64,000 bases of DNA from Streptomyces ambofaciens ATCC 23877. GTDB lineage: Bacteria; Actinomycetota; Actinomycetes; Streptomycetales; Streptomycetaceae. A model generated the notes under the pieces. That model did not search any database. It was given only the letters and a program-made list of their open reading frames with translations, and was not told the DNA's origin. Location of the stretch: positions 3,707,001-3,771,000 of the forward strand of contig NZ_CP012382.1 of the NCBI RefSeq assembly GCF_001267885.1. Reading direction: 5' to 3'. Positions 52,924 to 62,693 of the stretch are shown one piece after another. Positions within the stretch are counted from its first letter, which is position 1; each line of letters begins with the position of its first letter. Position numbers and translations under genes: made by a program.

Positions 52924-53937
52924 ATGGACATAACCACTGACTCCCACAAGCCGACACCAGCACCCGCACCCCAGCAGCCCCCCACGGCCGAGGCCAAGCG
53001 CGCCGCACGCGGCGCCACCCGCCCCGGCGACCGGATCTTCCTCGGGCTGTCCCGCGGGTCCGGCATCTTCGTGCTGGTCATCATGGCCGCCATCGCGGCC
53101 TTCCTGACCTACCGCGCCTCGATCGCGATCAGCAAGGACGAGGCCAACTTCTTCACCACCTTCGAGTGGAACCCGAGCGGGATCCCCGCCGAGTTCGGCA
53201 TCGCCGTCCTGGCCTTCGGCACCGTCGTGTCGTCGATCATCGCCATGGTCATCGCGGTCCCGATCGCGGTCGGCATCGCCCTGTTCATCACGCACTACGC
53301 GCCGCGCAAGCTGGGCGGCGCCATCGCGTACGTGATCGACCTGCTCGCCGCCGTGCCCTCGATCGTCTACGGCCTGTGGGGCGCGCTCGTCCTCGTGCCG
53401 CACATGGAGGGGCTCTTCGGCTGGCTCGACCAGTACTTCGGCTGGACCGGCGTCCTCGACTGGAACGAGGGCCCGCCGCGCTCGCTGTTCACCGTGGGCA
53501 TCCTGCTGGCCATCATGATCCTGCCGATCATCACCAACGTCAGCCGTGAGGTCTTCCGGCAGGTGCCGCAGACGCACGAGGAAGCGGCCCTGGCCCTCGG
53601 CGCCACGCGCTGGGAGGTCATCAGGATGTCCGTCCTGCCCTTCGGCCGCTCCGGCATCATCTCCGCCTCGATGCTGGGCCTCGGCCGCGCGCTCGGCGAG
53701 ACGATGGCCGTCGCCATGGTGCTCTCCTCGACCTTCGACATCAACGCCAGCCTGTTGAACGCGGGTGGCGGCACCTTCGCCCAGAACATCGCGAGCAAGT
53801 TCAACGAGGCCACGCCCATGGGCCGGGACGCCCTCATCGCGTCCGGCCTGGTGCTGTTCGTGATCACCCTGCTGGTCAACGGAGCCGCCCGGTTGATCAT
53901 CGCCCGCCGCAAGGAGTACTCGGGGGCCAACGCATGA
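52924..53937 (+). CDS. pstC: Phosphate ABC transporter permease PstC
   Basis: 337 residues from the ATG at 52924. Six membrane helices; the N-terminus is Pro/Gln-rich and cytosolic. The EAA loop EEAALALGATRWEVIRMSVLPFGRSGI (split here: about residues 219-245) contacts PstB. It overlaps pstA by 4 bases. Confidence 0.95.
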   Translation: MDITTDSHKPTPAPAPQQPPTAEAKRAARGATRPGDRIFLGLSRGSGIFVLVIMAAIAAFLTYRASIAISKDEANFFTTFEWNPSGIPAEFGIAVLAFGTVVSSIIAMVIAVPIAVGIALFITHYAPRKLGGAIAYVIDLLAAVPSIVYGLWGALVLVPHMEGLFGWLDQYFGWTGVLDWNEGPPRSLFTVGILLAIMILPIITNVSREVFRQVPQTHEEAALALGATRWEVIRMSVLPFGRSGIISASMLGLGRALGETMAVAMVLSSTFDINASLLNAGGGTFAQNIASKFNEATPMGRDALIASGLVLFVITLLVNGAARLIIARRKEYSGANA

Positions 53938-54995
53938 GCCACGCAACCCTCTCCGACAAGCGCCCGCCCAGCTCGCTGCGCGGCGCGACGCTGCCCAAGT
54001 GGTTCCCCTGGGCGGTCGCGGCGGGCTCCGTCGCCCTGGGCCTCGGCATCAGCGCCGCGGCCGGCCTGCACAGCTCCATCCAGTGGGCCCTGATGGCCGC
54101 GGTCCTCTTCGTCCTCGGCTCCTACGCCATCTCGGCCAAGGTCGAGGGCGGGCGGCAGGCCAAGGACCGCGTCGCGACCAGCATGGTCTGGGTCGCGTTC
54201 CTCCTCGCCGTGATCCCGCTGGCGTCCCTCGTCTGGGAGACCGTCCAGCAGGGCGTGAAGGTCCTCGACGGCTACTTCCTGAGCCACTCCATGGGCGTCG
54301 TCTCCGACTCCGAGCCGGGCGGCGGCATCTACCACGCCCTCCTCGGCACCCTCCAGCAGGTCGGCATCGCCACCGCGATCTCCGTGCCGCTCGGCGTGCT
54401 GACCGCGATCTACCTGGTGGAGTACGGGCGCGGCAAGCTCGCCAAGGCCGTCACCTTCTTCGTCGACGTCATGACGGGCATCCCGTCGATCGTCGCGGGT
54501 CTGTTCATCCTCAGCCTGTGGATCATCATCCTGGACATGGGCTACTCCGGCTTCGCCGGCTCCCTGGCCCTGTGCATCCTGATGATCCCGGTCGTCGTCC
54601 GCTCCACCGAGGAGATGCTCAAGCTCGTCCCGAACGAGCTGCGCGAGGCGTCCCTGGCGCTGGGCGTGCCCAAGTGGCGCACCATCCTGAAGGTGGTCGT
54701 CCCGACGTCCATCGGCGGGATCATCACCGGTGTGATGCTCTCGGTCGCCCGTATCACCGGCGAGACGGCACCCGTGCTGCTGCTGGTCTGGGGTACGAAC
54801 CTCATCAACTCGAACCCCTTCTCGGACCCCCAGGCGTCCCTGCCGATGTACATCTATCTGCAGTACGGCGCCGGCTACGAGTCGTCGCACGACCGTGCCT
54901 GGGCGGCTGCCCTGACGCTCATCGCGTTCATCATGATTCTCAACCTGGTGGCCCGCGGCATCGCCCGCTGGAAGGCCCCGAAGACGGGTCGCTGA
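53934..54995 (+). CDS. pstA: Phosphate ABC transporter permease PstA
   Basis: 353 residues with about 6-7 membrane helices. EAA loop: REASLALGVPKWRTILKVV at about 237-255. DVMTGIPSIVAGLF precedes it and is typical of PstA. It starts inside the pstC stop region (ATGA). Confidence 0.95.
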   Translation: MSHATLSDKRPPSSLRGATLPKWFPWAVAAGSVALGLGISAAAGLHSSIQWALMAAVLFVLGSYAISAKVEGGRQAKDRVATSMVWVAFLLAVIPLASLVWETVQQGVKVLDGYFLSHSMGVVSDSEPGGGIYHALLGTLQQVGIATAISVPLGVLTAIYLVEYGRGKLAKAVTFFVDVMTGIPSIVAGLFILSLWIIILDMGYSGFAGSLALCILMIPVVVRSTEEMLKLVPNELREASLALGVPKWRTILKVVVPTSIGGIITGVMLSVARITGETAPVLLLVWGTNLINSNPFSDPQASLPMYIYLQYGAGYESSHDRAWAAALTLIAFIMILNLVARGIARWKAPKTGR

Positions 54996-55052
54996 CGCGG
55001 CCAGAGCAAGAACAGTCAGCGACCCGGACACGCGAAAGAAGAAGTGATACCC

Positions 55053-55829
55053 ATGGCCAAGCGCATAGACGTCAGCGGCCTCAACGCCTACTACGGCTCC
55101 TTCCTGGCCATCGAGGACATCTCGATGACCGTCGAACCCCGCTCGGTGACGGCCTTCATCGGCCCCTCCGGCTGCGGCAAGTCCACGTTCCTGCGCACGC
55201 TCAACCGCATGCACGAGGTCACGCCCGGCGGCCGGGTCGACGGCAAGGTCATGCTCGACGACGAGAACCTGTACGGCGCCGGCATCGACCCGGTGGCCGT
55301 GCGGCGCGAGGTCGGCATGGTCTTCCAGCGGCCGAACCCCTTCCCGACCATGTCGGTGTACGACAACGTCGCGGCCGGCCTGAAGCTCAACGGCAAGTTC
55401 AGGAAGTCGGAGCTGGACGACGTCGTCGAGAAGTCCCTGCGCGGCGCGAACCTCTGGAACGAGGTCAAGGACCGCCTGAACAAGCCGGGCTCCGGCCTCT
55501 CCGGCGGCCAGCAGCAGCGCCTGTGCATCGCCCGCGCGATCGCGGTCGAGCCGAACGTCCTGCTCATGGACGAGCCCTGCTCCGCCCTGGACCCGATCTC
55601 CACCCTCGCCATCGAGGACCTGATCGGCGAGCTGAAGGAGCGCTTCACGATCGTCATCGTGACGCACAACATGCAGCAGGCGGCGCGCGTCTCGGACCGT
55701 ACGGCGTTCTTCAACCTGGCGGCGGTCGGCCAGCCCGGCAAGCTGATCGAGATCGACGAGACGGAGCGCATCTTCTCCAACCCGTCGGTCCAGGCCACGG
55801 AGGACTACATCTCGGGCCGCTTCGGCTAG
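55053..55829 (+). CDS. pstB: Phosphate ABC transporter ATPase PstB
   Basis: 258 residues from the ATG at 55053. Walker A is GPSGCGKST (about 34-42), Q loop [13 protein letters not shown], signature [14 protein letters not shown], Walker [13 protein letters not shown] and switch His in VTHNMQQA. It powers phosphate import with PstCA. Two hairpins follow its stop, ending the operon before the convergent pit gene. Confidence 0.97.
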   Translation: MAKRIDVSGLNAYYGSFLAIEDISMTVEPRSVTAFIGPSGCGKSTFLRTLNRMHEVTPGGRVDGKVMLDDENLYGAGIDPVAVRREVGMVFQRPNPFPTMSVYDNVAAGLKLNGKFRKSELDDVVEKSLRGANLWNEVKDRLNKPGSGLSGGQQQRLCIARAIAVEPNVLLMDEPCSALDPISTLAIEDLIGELKERFTIVIVTHNMQQAARVSDRTAFFNLAAVGQPGKLIEIDETERIFSNPSVQATEDYISGRFG

Positions 55830-55844
55830 GCCCCCGCCCCGACC

Positions 55845-55878
55845 CCTCGCGGTGCTGCATGGCGGTGCCACCGCGAGG
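55845..55878. terminator. First of two hairpins after pstB
   Basis: CCTCGCGGTG (55845-55854) pairs perfectly with CACCGCGAGG (55869-55878) around a 14-base loop. Confidence 0.75.
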
Positions 55879-55885
55879 AGCACAA

Positions 55886-55918
55886 AGGGCCCGCCCCCGG
55901 TCTCCGGGGGCGGGCCCT
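55886..55918. terminator. Second hairpin after pstB, 15-bp perfect stem
   Basis: AGGGCCCGCCCCCGG (55886-55900) pairs perfectly with CCGGGGGCGGGCCCT (55904-55918) around TCT. It serves both pstB and the convergent pit gene. Confidence 0.9.
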
Positions 55919-55954
55919 CTCAGTCGTGCGCGGCCCTGCCTCGGCCGCTCCCGG

Positions 55955-56953
55955 CTACAGGAACGCCAGGTGGACCAGCCAGAACGAGCAGGCCGCCACC
56001 AGCGCGGCGGCCGGCATCGTGATGAACCAGCCCAGGATGATGTTCTTCGCGACACCCCACCGGACGGCGTTCACCCGCTTCGTGGCCCCCACACCCATGA
56101 TCGCCGAGGTGATGACGTGCGTCGTCGAGATCGGCGCGTGGAAGAGGAAGGCCGACCCGAACATGATCGAGGCGCCCGTCGTCTCGGCGGCGAAGCCCTG
56201 CGGCGGGTCCAGCTCGATGATCTTGCGGCCCAGCGTCCGCATGATCCGCCAGCCGCCCGCGTACGTTCCCGCGGAGAGCATCAGCGCACAGGCGATCTTG
56301 ACCCACACCGGGATCGGGTCGCCGTAGTCCTCGACGTCGGCGATGACCAGCGCCATCACCACGATGCCCATCGTCTTCTGCGCGTCCTGGAGGCCGTGCC
56401 CCAGCGCCATACCGGCCGCCGACACCGTCTGCGCGATACGGAAGCCACGCTTCGCCTTGTGCGGGTTGGCCCGCCGGAACATCCACATGATCGCGGTCAT
56501 CACGAGGTAACCGGCCACCAGACCGATCACCGGCGACAGGAACATCGGGATGACGATCTTGTCGACGACCCCGTGCCAGTACACGGTCGTCCCCCCGGCC
56601 AGCGCCGCCCCGACCAGGCCGCCGAACAGCGCGTGCGAGGACGACGAGGGCAGGCCGAAGTACCAGGTGATCAGGTTCCAGACGATGGCGCCCACGAGCG
56701 CCGCGAAGAGGATGCCCATCCCCTTCGAACCCTCGGGCGTCTCGATCAGCCCCTCACTGACCGTCTTGGCGATCCCGGAGCCGAGGAACGCGCCGGCGAG
56801 GTTCATCACGGCGGCCATCGCGAGCGCCGCACGGGGCGTGAGCGCACGCGTCGACACGGACGTCGCGATCGCGTTCGCCGAGTCGTGGAAACCGTTGGTG
56901 TACGTGAAGAAGAGCGCGACCCCGATGGTCGCGATCAGAGCGAAGGTGTCCAT
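55955..56953 (-). CDS. pit: Low-affinity phosphate transporter Pit
   Basis: 332 residues with about 10 membrane helices. The two PiT signature repeats are FTYTNGFHDSANAIATSVSTRAL at about 17-39 (first half) and LGHGLQDAQKTMGIV in the second half. It imports metal phosphate driven by protons. It is 7 bp downstream of its DUF47 partner. Confidence 0.95.
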   Translation of the reverse strand: MDTFALIATIGVALFFTYTNGFHDSANAIATSVSTRALTPRAALAMAAVMNLAGAFLGSGIAKTVSEGLIETPEGSKGMGILFAALVGAIVWNLITWYFGLPSSSSHALFGGLVGAALAGGTTVYWHGVVDKIVIPMFLSPVIGLVAGYLVMTAIMWMFRRANPHKAKRGFRIAQTVSAAGMALGHGLQDAQKTMGIVVMALVIADVEDYGDPIPVWVKIACALMLSAGTYAGGWRIMRTLGRKIIELDPPQGFAAETTGASIMFGSAFLFHAPISTTHVITSAIMGVGATKRVNAVRWGVAKNIILGWFITMPAAALVAACSFWLVHLAFL

Positions 56954-56960
56954 GGAGAGG

Positions 56961-57581
56961 TCAGGACTCCTTGACCGCGATGGTCTCCACCGTGTTCGCC
57001 ACGTGCTCGAAGGCGTCCGCCGCCTCTTCCAGTACGTCCACGATCTGCTTCAGCTTGAGCACCTCGATGGCCTCGTACTTGCCGTTGAAGAGGTGGGCGA
57101 GCAGCTTGCGGTGGACCTGGTCGGCCTGGTTCTCGAGGCGGTTGACCTCGATCCAGTACTCGGTGAGGTTGTCCATGGTGCGCAGGTTCGGCATGGCCTC
57201 GGCGGTCAGCTCGGCGGCCCGCGCCAGCACCTCGATCTGCTGGTCGACGCCCTTGGGCAGTTCCTCGACATTGTAGAGGACGACCAGGTCGACGGCCTCC
57301 TCCATGAAGTCCATGATGTCGTCGAGGGACGACGCGAGGTTGTAGATGTCCTCGCGGTCGAAGGGCGTGATGAACGAGGAGTTCAGCTGGTGGAAGATCG
57401 CGTGCGTGGCGTCGTCACCTGCGTGTTCGGCGGCCCGCATACGCTCTGCGATCTCGGCCCGGGCGGATGCGTCCGCCCCGAGCAGTTCCATCAGGAGCTT
57501 GGAGCCCGTGACGATGTTGTCCGCGGAGGCGGCGAACATGTCGTAGAAGCTCGTCTCCCTGGGGGTCAGACGAAAGCGCAC
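56961..57581 (-). CDS. DUF47 (PhoU-like) partner of Pit
   Basis: 206 residues, all-helical PhoU-related protein. Acidic metal-binding motifs EHAGDDATH and FDREDIYNLASSLDDIMDFMEE are present; a third (ENQADQVHRKLL) follows. DUF47 proteins gate or assist Pit transporters, and this gene precedes pit on the same transcript. Confidence 0.93.
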   Translation of the reverse strand: MRFRLTPRETSFYDMFAASADNIVTGSKLLMELLGADASARAEIAERMRAAEHAGDDATHAIFHQLNSSFITPFDREDIYNLASSLDDIMDFMEEAVDLVVLYNVEELPKGVDQQIEVLARAAELTAEAMPNLRTMDNLTEYWIEVNRLENQADQVHRKLLAHLFNGKYEAIEVLKLKQIVDVLEEAADAFEHVANTVETIAVKES

Positions 57582-57757
57582 GTGGGGTCCTCGGGGTGCA
57601 TCGGTTTCGGTCAGGCTGATGCTAGGCGCATCATCCGGCCACGGCTAACGGGCCGTCCCCCAGTGTCGCCCATCAGGCAGAGTGATGAGCAGGGGGGCGA
57701 CGCCAGGGCCGCTGCCGGGTTCCGCGAAGGGCCCTCTACCCCGCAAAGTTCGTTACC

Positions 57758-57778
57758 ATATACCCGCCAGGGGTATAT
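57758..57778. promoter_or_regulatory. CsoR operator
   Basis: ATATACCC-GCCAG-GGGTATAT is a perfect 8-bp inverted repeat and fits the CsoR site TACCC-N4-GGGGTA. It lies 84 bp before csoR, suggesting autoregulation. CsoR releases the DNA when Cu(I) binds. Confidence 0.85.
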
Positions 57779-57861
57779 GTCCGCTATCTGCTCGATGTCT
57801 GCGCACTCCGCCTCTGCCCGCTCTCTCCCTCCAGCCCACTCTGTCCCCACAGGAGGACGCG

Positions 57862-58239
57862 ATGACGACCACTGAGGCCGGCGCAGGTGCGCCCTCCCCC
57901 GCCGTGGACGCGGTGGCGCCGGACGGGACGGACGTGGTGACCGACCACGACCGCGGCGTGCACGGCTACCACCAGCAGAAGGACGAGCACCTCAAGCGCC
58001 TGCGCCGCATCGAGGGCCAGATCCGCGGCCTGCAGCGGATGGTCGACGAGGACGTCTACTGCATCGACATACTCACGCAGGTCTCCGCCTCCACGAAGGC
58101 CCTGCAGTCCTTCGCGCTGCAACTCCTCGAGGAGCACCTGCGCCACTGCGTCGCGGACGCGGCCGTCAAGGGCGGTGCCGAGATCGACGCGAAGGTGGAG
58201 GAGGCGACGAAGGCGATCGGCCGCCTCCTGCGCACCTGA
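57862..58239 (+). CDS. csoR: Copper-sensing repressor CsoR
   Basis: 125 residues from the ATG at 57862, with AGGAGG upstream. Cys67, His92 and Cys96 form the Cu(I) site with spacing equal to that of S. lividans CsoR (75/100/104). The helical core has RLRRIEGQIRGLQRMVDEDVYC. An unusual acidic N-terminal tail of about 35 residues is also found in Streptomyces CsoR. It represses copper efflux genes elsewhere; its own operator precedes it. Confidence 0.95.
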   Translation: MTTTEAGAGAPSPAVDAVAPDGTDVVTDHDRGVHGYHQQKDEHLKRLRRIEGQIRGLQRMVDEDVYCIDILTQVSASTKALQSFALQLLEEHLRHCVADAAVKGGAEIDAKVEEATKAIGRLLRT

Positions 58240-58309
58240 CCCCGGCCGGGCGGGCCTCCACGGCCGGCCCCTGGCGGTCGGCCCCCGCCCTTTCCGGCGA
58301 TCCCGCCGG

Positions 58310-58486
58310 TCAGCCCGGCCCCTGCTGGCCGGCCCGTCGTTCCTCGGCCACGCGCAGCACTTCGTCGATGCTCTCCAGGCTGAGCCGCTCCCGGGCGGCC
58401 GACGCCGCGATGATCAGCTCCCCGCACAGCTCGATCTCGGCGAGGGCCACGTGGTCCTGAACCGCCGTACCGCCGACCGGAGCCAC
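58310..58486 (-). CDS. 58-residue helical protein, unknown function
   Basis: GTG start at 58486 with GAGGTGA upstream. It is predicted to be two helices with ALAEIELCGELIIAASAARERLSL and ESIDEVLRVAEE. No signal or membrane segment. Codon bias is right for a gene and the composition is unlike noise. It is convergent with csoR. I do not recognise a family. Confidence 0.7.
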   Translation of the reverse strand: MAPVGGTAVQDHVALAEIELCGELIIAASAARERLSLESIDEVLRVAEERRAGQQGPG

Positions 58487-58562
58487 GCCGTCACCTCGTC
58501 TCTGCCGTCACCGACTTCCTAGAGTAGGGAGCGGCCTACACACCGCGCATGGCACGGAAGGG

Positions 58563-59477
58563 CTAGTTCTTGCCGTCCGCCCCCTCGCCGGGGCCGTCCC
58601 CCGGCACCTCCCCCGGCTCCGCGGCGATCCGGCCAGCGTAGATGTCGCGGTCCTCGGGCAGCCGTACGCGGACGGCGGCGCCGAAATCGTAGAGGAGCGT
58701 CGTCGAGGCGACGGCCACGTCGCCCTCGTCGCGCCCGTTGGAGAAGCTGAAGCGGTGCCGGAGCTTGCGGATCCGGCCCTCGTCGTCGAGGTACGCGTCG
58801 AACGGAACCTCCGCGGTCGCGAACCCCTCGGCCGCCGCGGCGAGCGCCTTCCGGTTGCCGTCCGACGCCTCCCGCGCCGCCCGTGCGAGATCGGCGGTGC
58901 CCCGGTAGTGCCGCACGGCGGTCCCCGCGAGTTCCGTGCGCCCCACGTACCTCGCCGTCCGCGTCCCCCGCAGCACCTCGGCGGCGGCGAGGGGGTCCGT
59001 CGCCCCGCCGGTGACCAGGTTCCCGTCGGTCAGCGAGGCGGTGTCCACCCGCACCCACTTGTCGTCGGGCACGCCGGCTCCCCGGTTCTTCATGTACAGG
59101 GCACCCGGCGCGAGCAGTTCGGTGATCGGCCGGTGCTCGCTCGTCCCGGCCGGGTCCTGGGGGAGCCGCACCTTCAGCCGCCCGAGCCGCTCCGTGAAGT
59201 CGTACACACCCTCGCCCCGGATGGTCACCCGCGTCCCGCCGCTGGCCATCTCCATCGCGGTCCGCGCCTTGGCGCTCCCGGCGGCCACCAGGCGGTCCGC
59301 GCTCCCCTGCAGCACGACGACCGGATCACCGGCACCCGGCCCCTGGGCGGCGGCCCCCTGCCCGGAGCACGCGCTGCCGGCGAGGCACGCGCCGACCAGG
59401 CCCCCGGCGAGCACGAGAGGGCCGCCGGCCCGTGCCACCCGCCGCTCCCGTGCCCTCAGCCACCCGACCATCGCCAC
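58563..59477 (-). CDS. Secreted lipoprotein, LppX/LprG-like
   Basis: 304 residues. The signal peptide has a probable lipobox LVGAC (Cys31). The mature part resembles the LolA/LppX beta-sheet fold (TAMEMASGGTRVTIRGEGVYDF; VPFDAYLDDEGRIRKLRHRFSF) used by actinobacteria to carry lipids or sense the envelope. The C-terminal tail is Gly/Pro/Glu rich. The ligand is unknown. Confidence 0.85.
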   Translation of the reverse strand: MAMVGWLRARERRVARAGGPLVLAGGLVGACLAGSACSGQGAAAQGPGAGDPVVVLQGSADRLVAAGSAKARTAMEMASGGTRVTIRGEGVYDFTERLGRLKVRLPQDPAGTSEHRPITELLAPGALYMKNRGAGVPDDKWVRVDTASLTDGNLVTGGATDPLAAAEVLRGTRTARYVGRTELAGTAVRHYRGTADLARAAREASDGNRKALAAAAEGFATAEVPFDAYLDDEGRIRKLRHRFSFSNGRDEGDVAVASTTLLYDFGAAVRVRLPEDRDIYAGRIAAEPGEVPGDGPGEGADGKN

Positions 59478-59557
59478 CTACCCCAGCCGTCCCGCCCGTT
59501 CCGGACCCCTGCCGTCCCGGTTAACGAGGGGTGGGTGACCCCGGTAACGTTGTCGGC

Positions 59558-59728
59558 GTGGCGCAGCAGGACGGTCTCGAAGCTCCCCAGGAAGTCCCGG
59601 AACACCTCACGACGACGGTCGAACAGGGCCCCTTCTGCCTGGCCCGCTGCACCTGCGGGTGGCGGGGCCCGGCCCGCAGGGCGAGAAGCCAGGCCCGCAC
59701 GGACGCGAAATCCCACCCCCCGGCCTGA
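59558..59728 (+). CDS. Small Cys-rich protein (56 residues)
   Basis: From GTG at 59558 (59531 would add 9 residues). It has three Cys in CLARCTCGWRGPARRARSQAR, with residues before forming a beta hairpin. It resembles a small zinc-ribbon half. A similar protein is, as far as I recall, common in Streptomyces. No ribosome-binding site is obvious. Confidence 0.6.
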   Translation: MAQQDGLEAPQEVPEHLTTTVEQGPFCLARCTCGWRGPARRARSQARTDAKSHPPA

Positions 59729-60128
59729 CCCGCGCACGCCCCTCGGGGCCGAACGCACCCCGCACGCCCCCCGGGGCCCGAAGCACCGCGCCCCCGGCGG
59801 CGGGCAGCACACCCCGGAAGCCGCGAGCACCCCACCCCGCACGGGTCGCGCCCCCGACACCACAGGCACGTCACCGCGCCCCCCACCAGCACGGACACCC
59901 GCCCCGCGCACGTAGACACACGGGCGCGACGCCCCTCGCCCCACCCGAGCGAAGACGCCCCTCGCCCCACCAGAGCGAAGCCCCACCGCGCCACCGCGCA
60001 CCCCGACACCACGCGCTCGCCCCCCGACCCGGCACCCCCCGCAAAGCGCCCCGCCGTCCCACGGAACCCGCGCTTCCCCCGCCCCGTCTCCCTCCACGAA
60101 CCCCATCCCCAGGGAGACGGAGCCGCAC
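59729..60128. other. Gene-free GC-rich stretch before the flavoprotein gene
   Basis: About 400 bp without an accepted gene. Frames are open on several strands only because of the base composition (Pro/Arg/Ala). It contains the 26-bp tandem duplication at 59929-59980. A leader of the flavoprotein gene with GGGAGACGGAG lies at the right end. Confidence 0.7.
59929..59980. repeat. 26-bp tandem duplication
   Basis: ACGCCCCTCGCCCCACC then (C/A)GAGCGAAG occurs at 59929-59954 and again at 59955-59980 with one base different. Confidence 0.85.
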
Positions 60129-61721
60129 ATGCACCGGCGCACGTTCATCGGCACCACGGCCGCCGCGCTCACCGCGACGGCGGCCGCCTGCACGGGCAGG
60201 GACCCGAACAGCGGCACCGGCGGCGGCTCCGGAACCGGCAAGAACCCGGCCCCCGCGAGCACCCCCCGCCTCACCCGCACCGCGACCTCCACCCGCGTCC
60301 CCGCCACCCCCACCCCCGCCACCTGGGCCGCCCTCGCCAAGTCCCTCGACGGCCCCCTCGTCCGCCCGGGCGACCGGTCCTGGCGAACGGCCCGCCAGCT
60401 GTACAACACCCGCTTCGACACCCTCCGCCCCGCCGCCGTCGCCTACGCCGCCCACCCGGACGACATCCGCACCGCCCTCTCCCACGCCCGCGCCCACGGC
60501 GTCCCGGTGGCGATCCGCAACGGCGGCCACTCCTACGCCGGCTGGTCCTCCGGCGACGGGCGCCTGATCATCGACGTCTCGAAGCTCGACCGGGTCCACG
60601 CCTCGGGCGGCACCGCCGTGGTCGGCGCCGGCGCCAAGCTGATCGACGTCTACCGCGCCCTGTCCGCCAAGGGCGTGACCGTCCCGGCCGGCTCCTGCCC
60701 CACCGTCGGCATCTCCGGCCTCACCCTCGGCGGCGGCCACGGTGTCGTCTCCCGCGCCTACGGCCTGACCTGCGACAGCCTCACCCAGGCCACCCTGATC
60801 ACGGCGGACGGCAAGGAGATCACCGCCGACGCGACCCACCACAAGGACCTGTTCTGGGCCCTGCGCGGCGCGGGCAACGCCCACTTCGGCATCGTCACGG
60901 AGCTCCGCTTCCGCACCCACCCCGCGCCCCGGGCCGTGTCGGCGTACCTGACCTGGCCCTGGCGCAGGGCCGCCGCGGTGGTCCGCGCCTGGCAGGAGTG
61001 GGGACCGGACCAGCCCGACGAGATCTGGTCCTCCCTCCACCTGGCCGCCGCTCCCGGCCGCACACCGACCGTCTCCGTCGCCGCCTTCTCCCTCGGCACC
61101 CACGGCGAACTCCAGAACGCCGTCGACCGCCTCGCCGGCCGCGTCGGCGCCCCGGCGAGCAGCGTCTCCCTCAGGCGCCGCACCTACGAGGAGTCGATGG
61201 AGCTGTACGCCGGCTGCTCGTCCTTCTCCGCCGACGCCCGTTGCCACCTCCCCGGTTCCACCCCCGGGCGCTCACCCGAGGGCGCGCTGGGCCGCGAGAC
61301 GTACACCGCCCGCTCGGACTTCTTCGACCGCTCGATCCCGGCGGCCGGGGTCCGCGCCCTGCTCGCCCAGGTCGCCCCGGTCCGCGGCGCCGCCGTCAGC
61401 ATCGCGTTCACGGCGCTCGGCGGAGCGGTGAACCGCGTCTCCCCGACGGCCACGGCCTTCGTGCACCGCCGCTCCCGGACGCTGGCCCAGTACCTCGCCT
61501 CCTGGCGCCCCGGCACCGACGGCACGGCCGCCCAGGCCTGGACGGCCTCCGCGCACGGGGCGTTGCGCCCGTACGCCTCGGGCGCCGCCTACCAGAACTA
61601 CGCGGACCCGAGCCTCAGGGACTGGCGCAAGGCGTACTACGGAGACGCGGCCCCGCGCCTGGCGCAACTCAAGCGCCAGTACGACCGGGACCGCGTCTTC
61701 ACCTACCCGCAGGCGCTCTAG
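60129..61721 (+). CDS. Tat-exported FAD-linked oxidase (BBE/GOOX-type)
   Basis: 530 residues. Twin-Arg signal RRTFIGTTAAALTATAAAC with a possible lipobox Cys21. The FAD-binding domain (about 95-270) has IRNGGHSYAGWS, His134 as one covalent flavin link, and GSCPTVGISGLTLGGGHG, Cys190 as the second. The substrate domain follows and the BBE C-terminal motif Y-x-N-Y-ADPSLRDWRKAYYGD ends the chain. It may oxidise sugars or alkaloid-like alcohols. It is convergent with a PAP2 phosphatase. Confidence 0.92.
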   Translation: MHRRTFIGTTAAALTATAAACTGRDPNSGTGGGSGTGKNPAPASTPRLTRTATSTRVPATPTPATWAALAKSLDGPLVRPGDRSWRTARQLYNTRFDTLRPAAVAYAAHPDDIRTALSHARAHGVPVAIRNGGHSYAGWSSGDGRLIIDVSKLDRVHASGGTAVVGAGAKLIDVYRALSAKGVTVPAGSCPTVGISGLTLGGGHGVVSRAYGLTCDSLTQATLITADGKEITADATHHKDLFWALRGAGNAHFGIVTELRFRTHPAPRAVSAYLTWPWRRAAAVVRAWQEWGPDQPDEIWSSLHLAAAPGRTPTVSVAAFSLGTHGELQNAVDRLAGRVGAPASSVSLRRRTYEESMELYAGCSSFSADARCHLPGSTPGRSPEGALGRETYTARSDFFDRSIPAAGVRALLAQVAPVRGAAVSIAFTALGGAVNRVSPTATAFVHRRSRTLAQYLASWRPGTDGTAAQAWTASAHGALRPYASGAAYQNYADPSLRDWRKAYYGDAAPRLAQLKRQYDRDRVFTYPQAL

Positions 61722-61745
61722 GCGCCCGCGCACTCCCACCGGGTC

Positions 61746-62456
61746 CTAGGCGGCGAGATCCCTCTCCCCCGCCTCGGCGCTCTCCTGGCGCGCCCCCGGG
61801 ATCACGGCGCCCTGTCCGGCGGCACCGCCTCGCCCCCGCGCGCTGACCAGCCATCCCACCCGGGGCGACCGCTCGACGGCCCGGGTCAGCGGCGTCAGCA
61901 GCGCCATGGCGACCGGCGACAGCAGCAACGCGACCGCCGTACCCAGGGCGAAGCCCCCGATGACGTCCGTCGGGTAGTGCACGCCCATGTAGACCCGGGC
62001 GAAGCCGCCGAACACGGCGAGCACGATCGCCACCAGCCCGAACTTCCGGTTGGCGACGAACAGCGCGACGGCGAGCGCCATGACGAGCGTCGCGTGGTCG
62101 CTCACGAAGGAGAAGTCGTTCTTCCCCTCGATGAGCACCTCCAGCCCGTCATGGGTCTTGAACGGCCGGGGCCGCTCGACGAAACCCCGTATCGGCACGT
62201 TGACGAGCACCGCGACACCGGCCGCGAGCGGTGCCCACACCAGGGCCGCCACGCTGGAGGCCGCGTCCTCGTCACCCCGCCGCCGCACGGACCACCAGCA
62301 CCACAGCACCAGCAGCACGATCGCGAACAGCAGTCCGTACTCACCCACGAACTCCATGACCCGGTCGAACCAGTGCGGTGCGTCCTTGGCCAGGCCATTG
62401 ATGTCGTAGAGCAGCTCGACGTCGGGGTTCGACCCGGATTCGGCGAGTCCAGCCAT
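61746..62456 (-). CDS. PAP2-family membrane phosphatase
   Basis: 236 residues with about 5-6 membrane helices. The three motifs are VERPRPF (about 93-99), SFVSDHA (about 114-120) and RVYMGVHYPTDV (about 152-163). It is likely an undecaprenyl-diphosphate or lipid phosphatase. The C-terminal tail is Arg/Gly/Ala rich. Confidence 0.9.
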   Translation of the reverse strand: MAGLAESGSNPDVELLYDINGLAKDAPHWFDRVMEFVGEYGLLFAIVLLVLWCWWSVRRRGDEDAASSVAALVWAPLAAGVAVLVNVPIRGFVERPRPFKTHDGLEVLIEGKNDFSFVSDHATLVMALAVALFVANRKFGLVAIVLAVFGGFARVYMGVHYPTDVIGGFALGTAVALLLSPVAMALLTPLTRAVERSPRVGWLVSARGRGGAAGQGAVIPGARQESAEAGERDLAA

Positions 62457-62693
62457 GGTGCTGCGGCCCCTTCGTCATGTCCTCCGGCGCACCGTGCGCA
62501 CGCCTCTTCCGCCACCCCCGTGGTTGTAGATCCGCCGGCTCCGTCCGTCGCCGCACACCTACACGTCAACAGGAACGCACGGTCCCCGTTGATACGTTCC
62601 ACGCTCCACTGAATGATCACGCAGACGTTATCGAAGAGAAACACGTCGTCGCAGCTCAGGGCTGGGGTTCACGCTGTGTCCAAACCATGGCAT

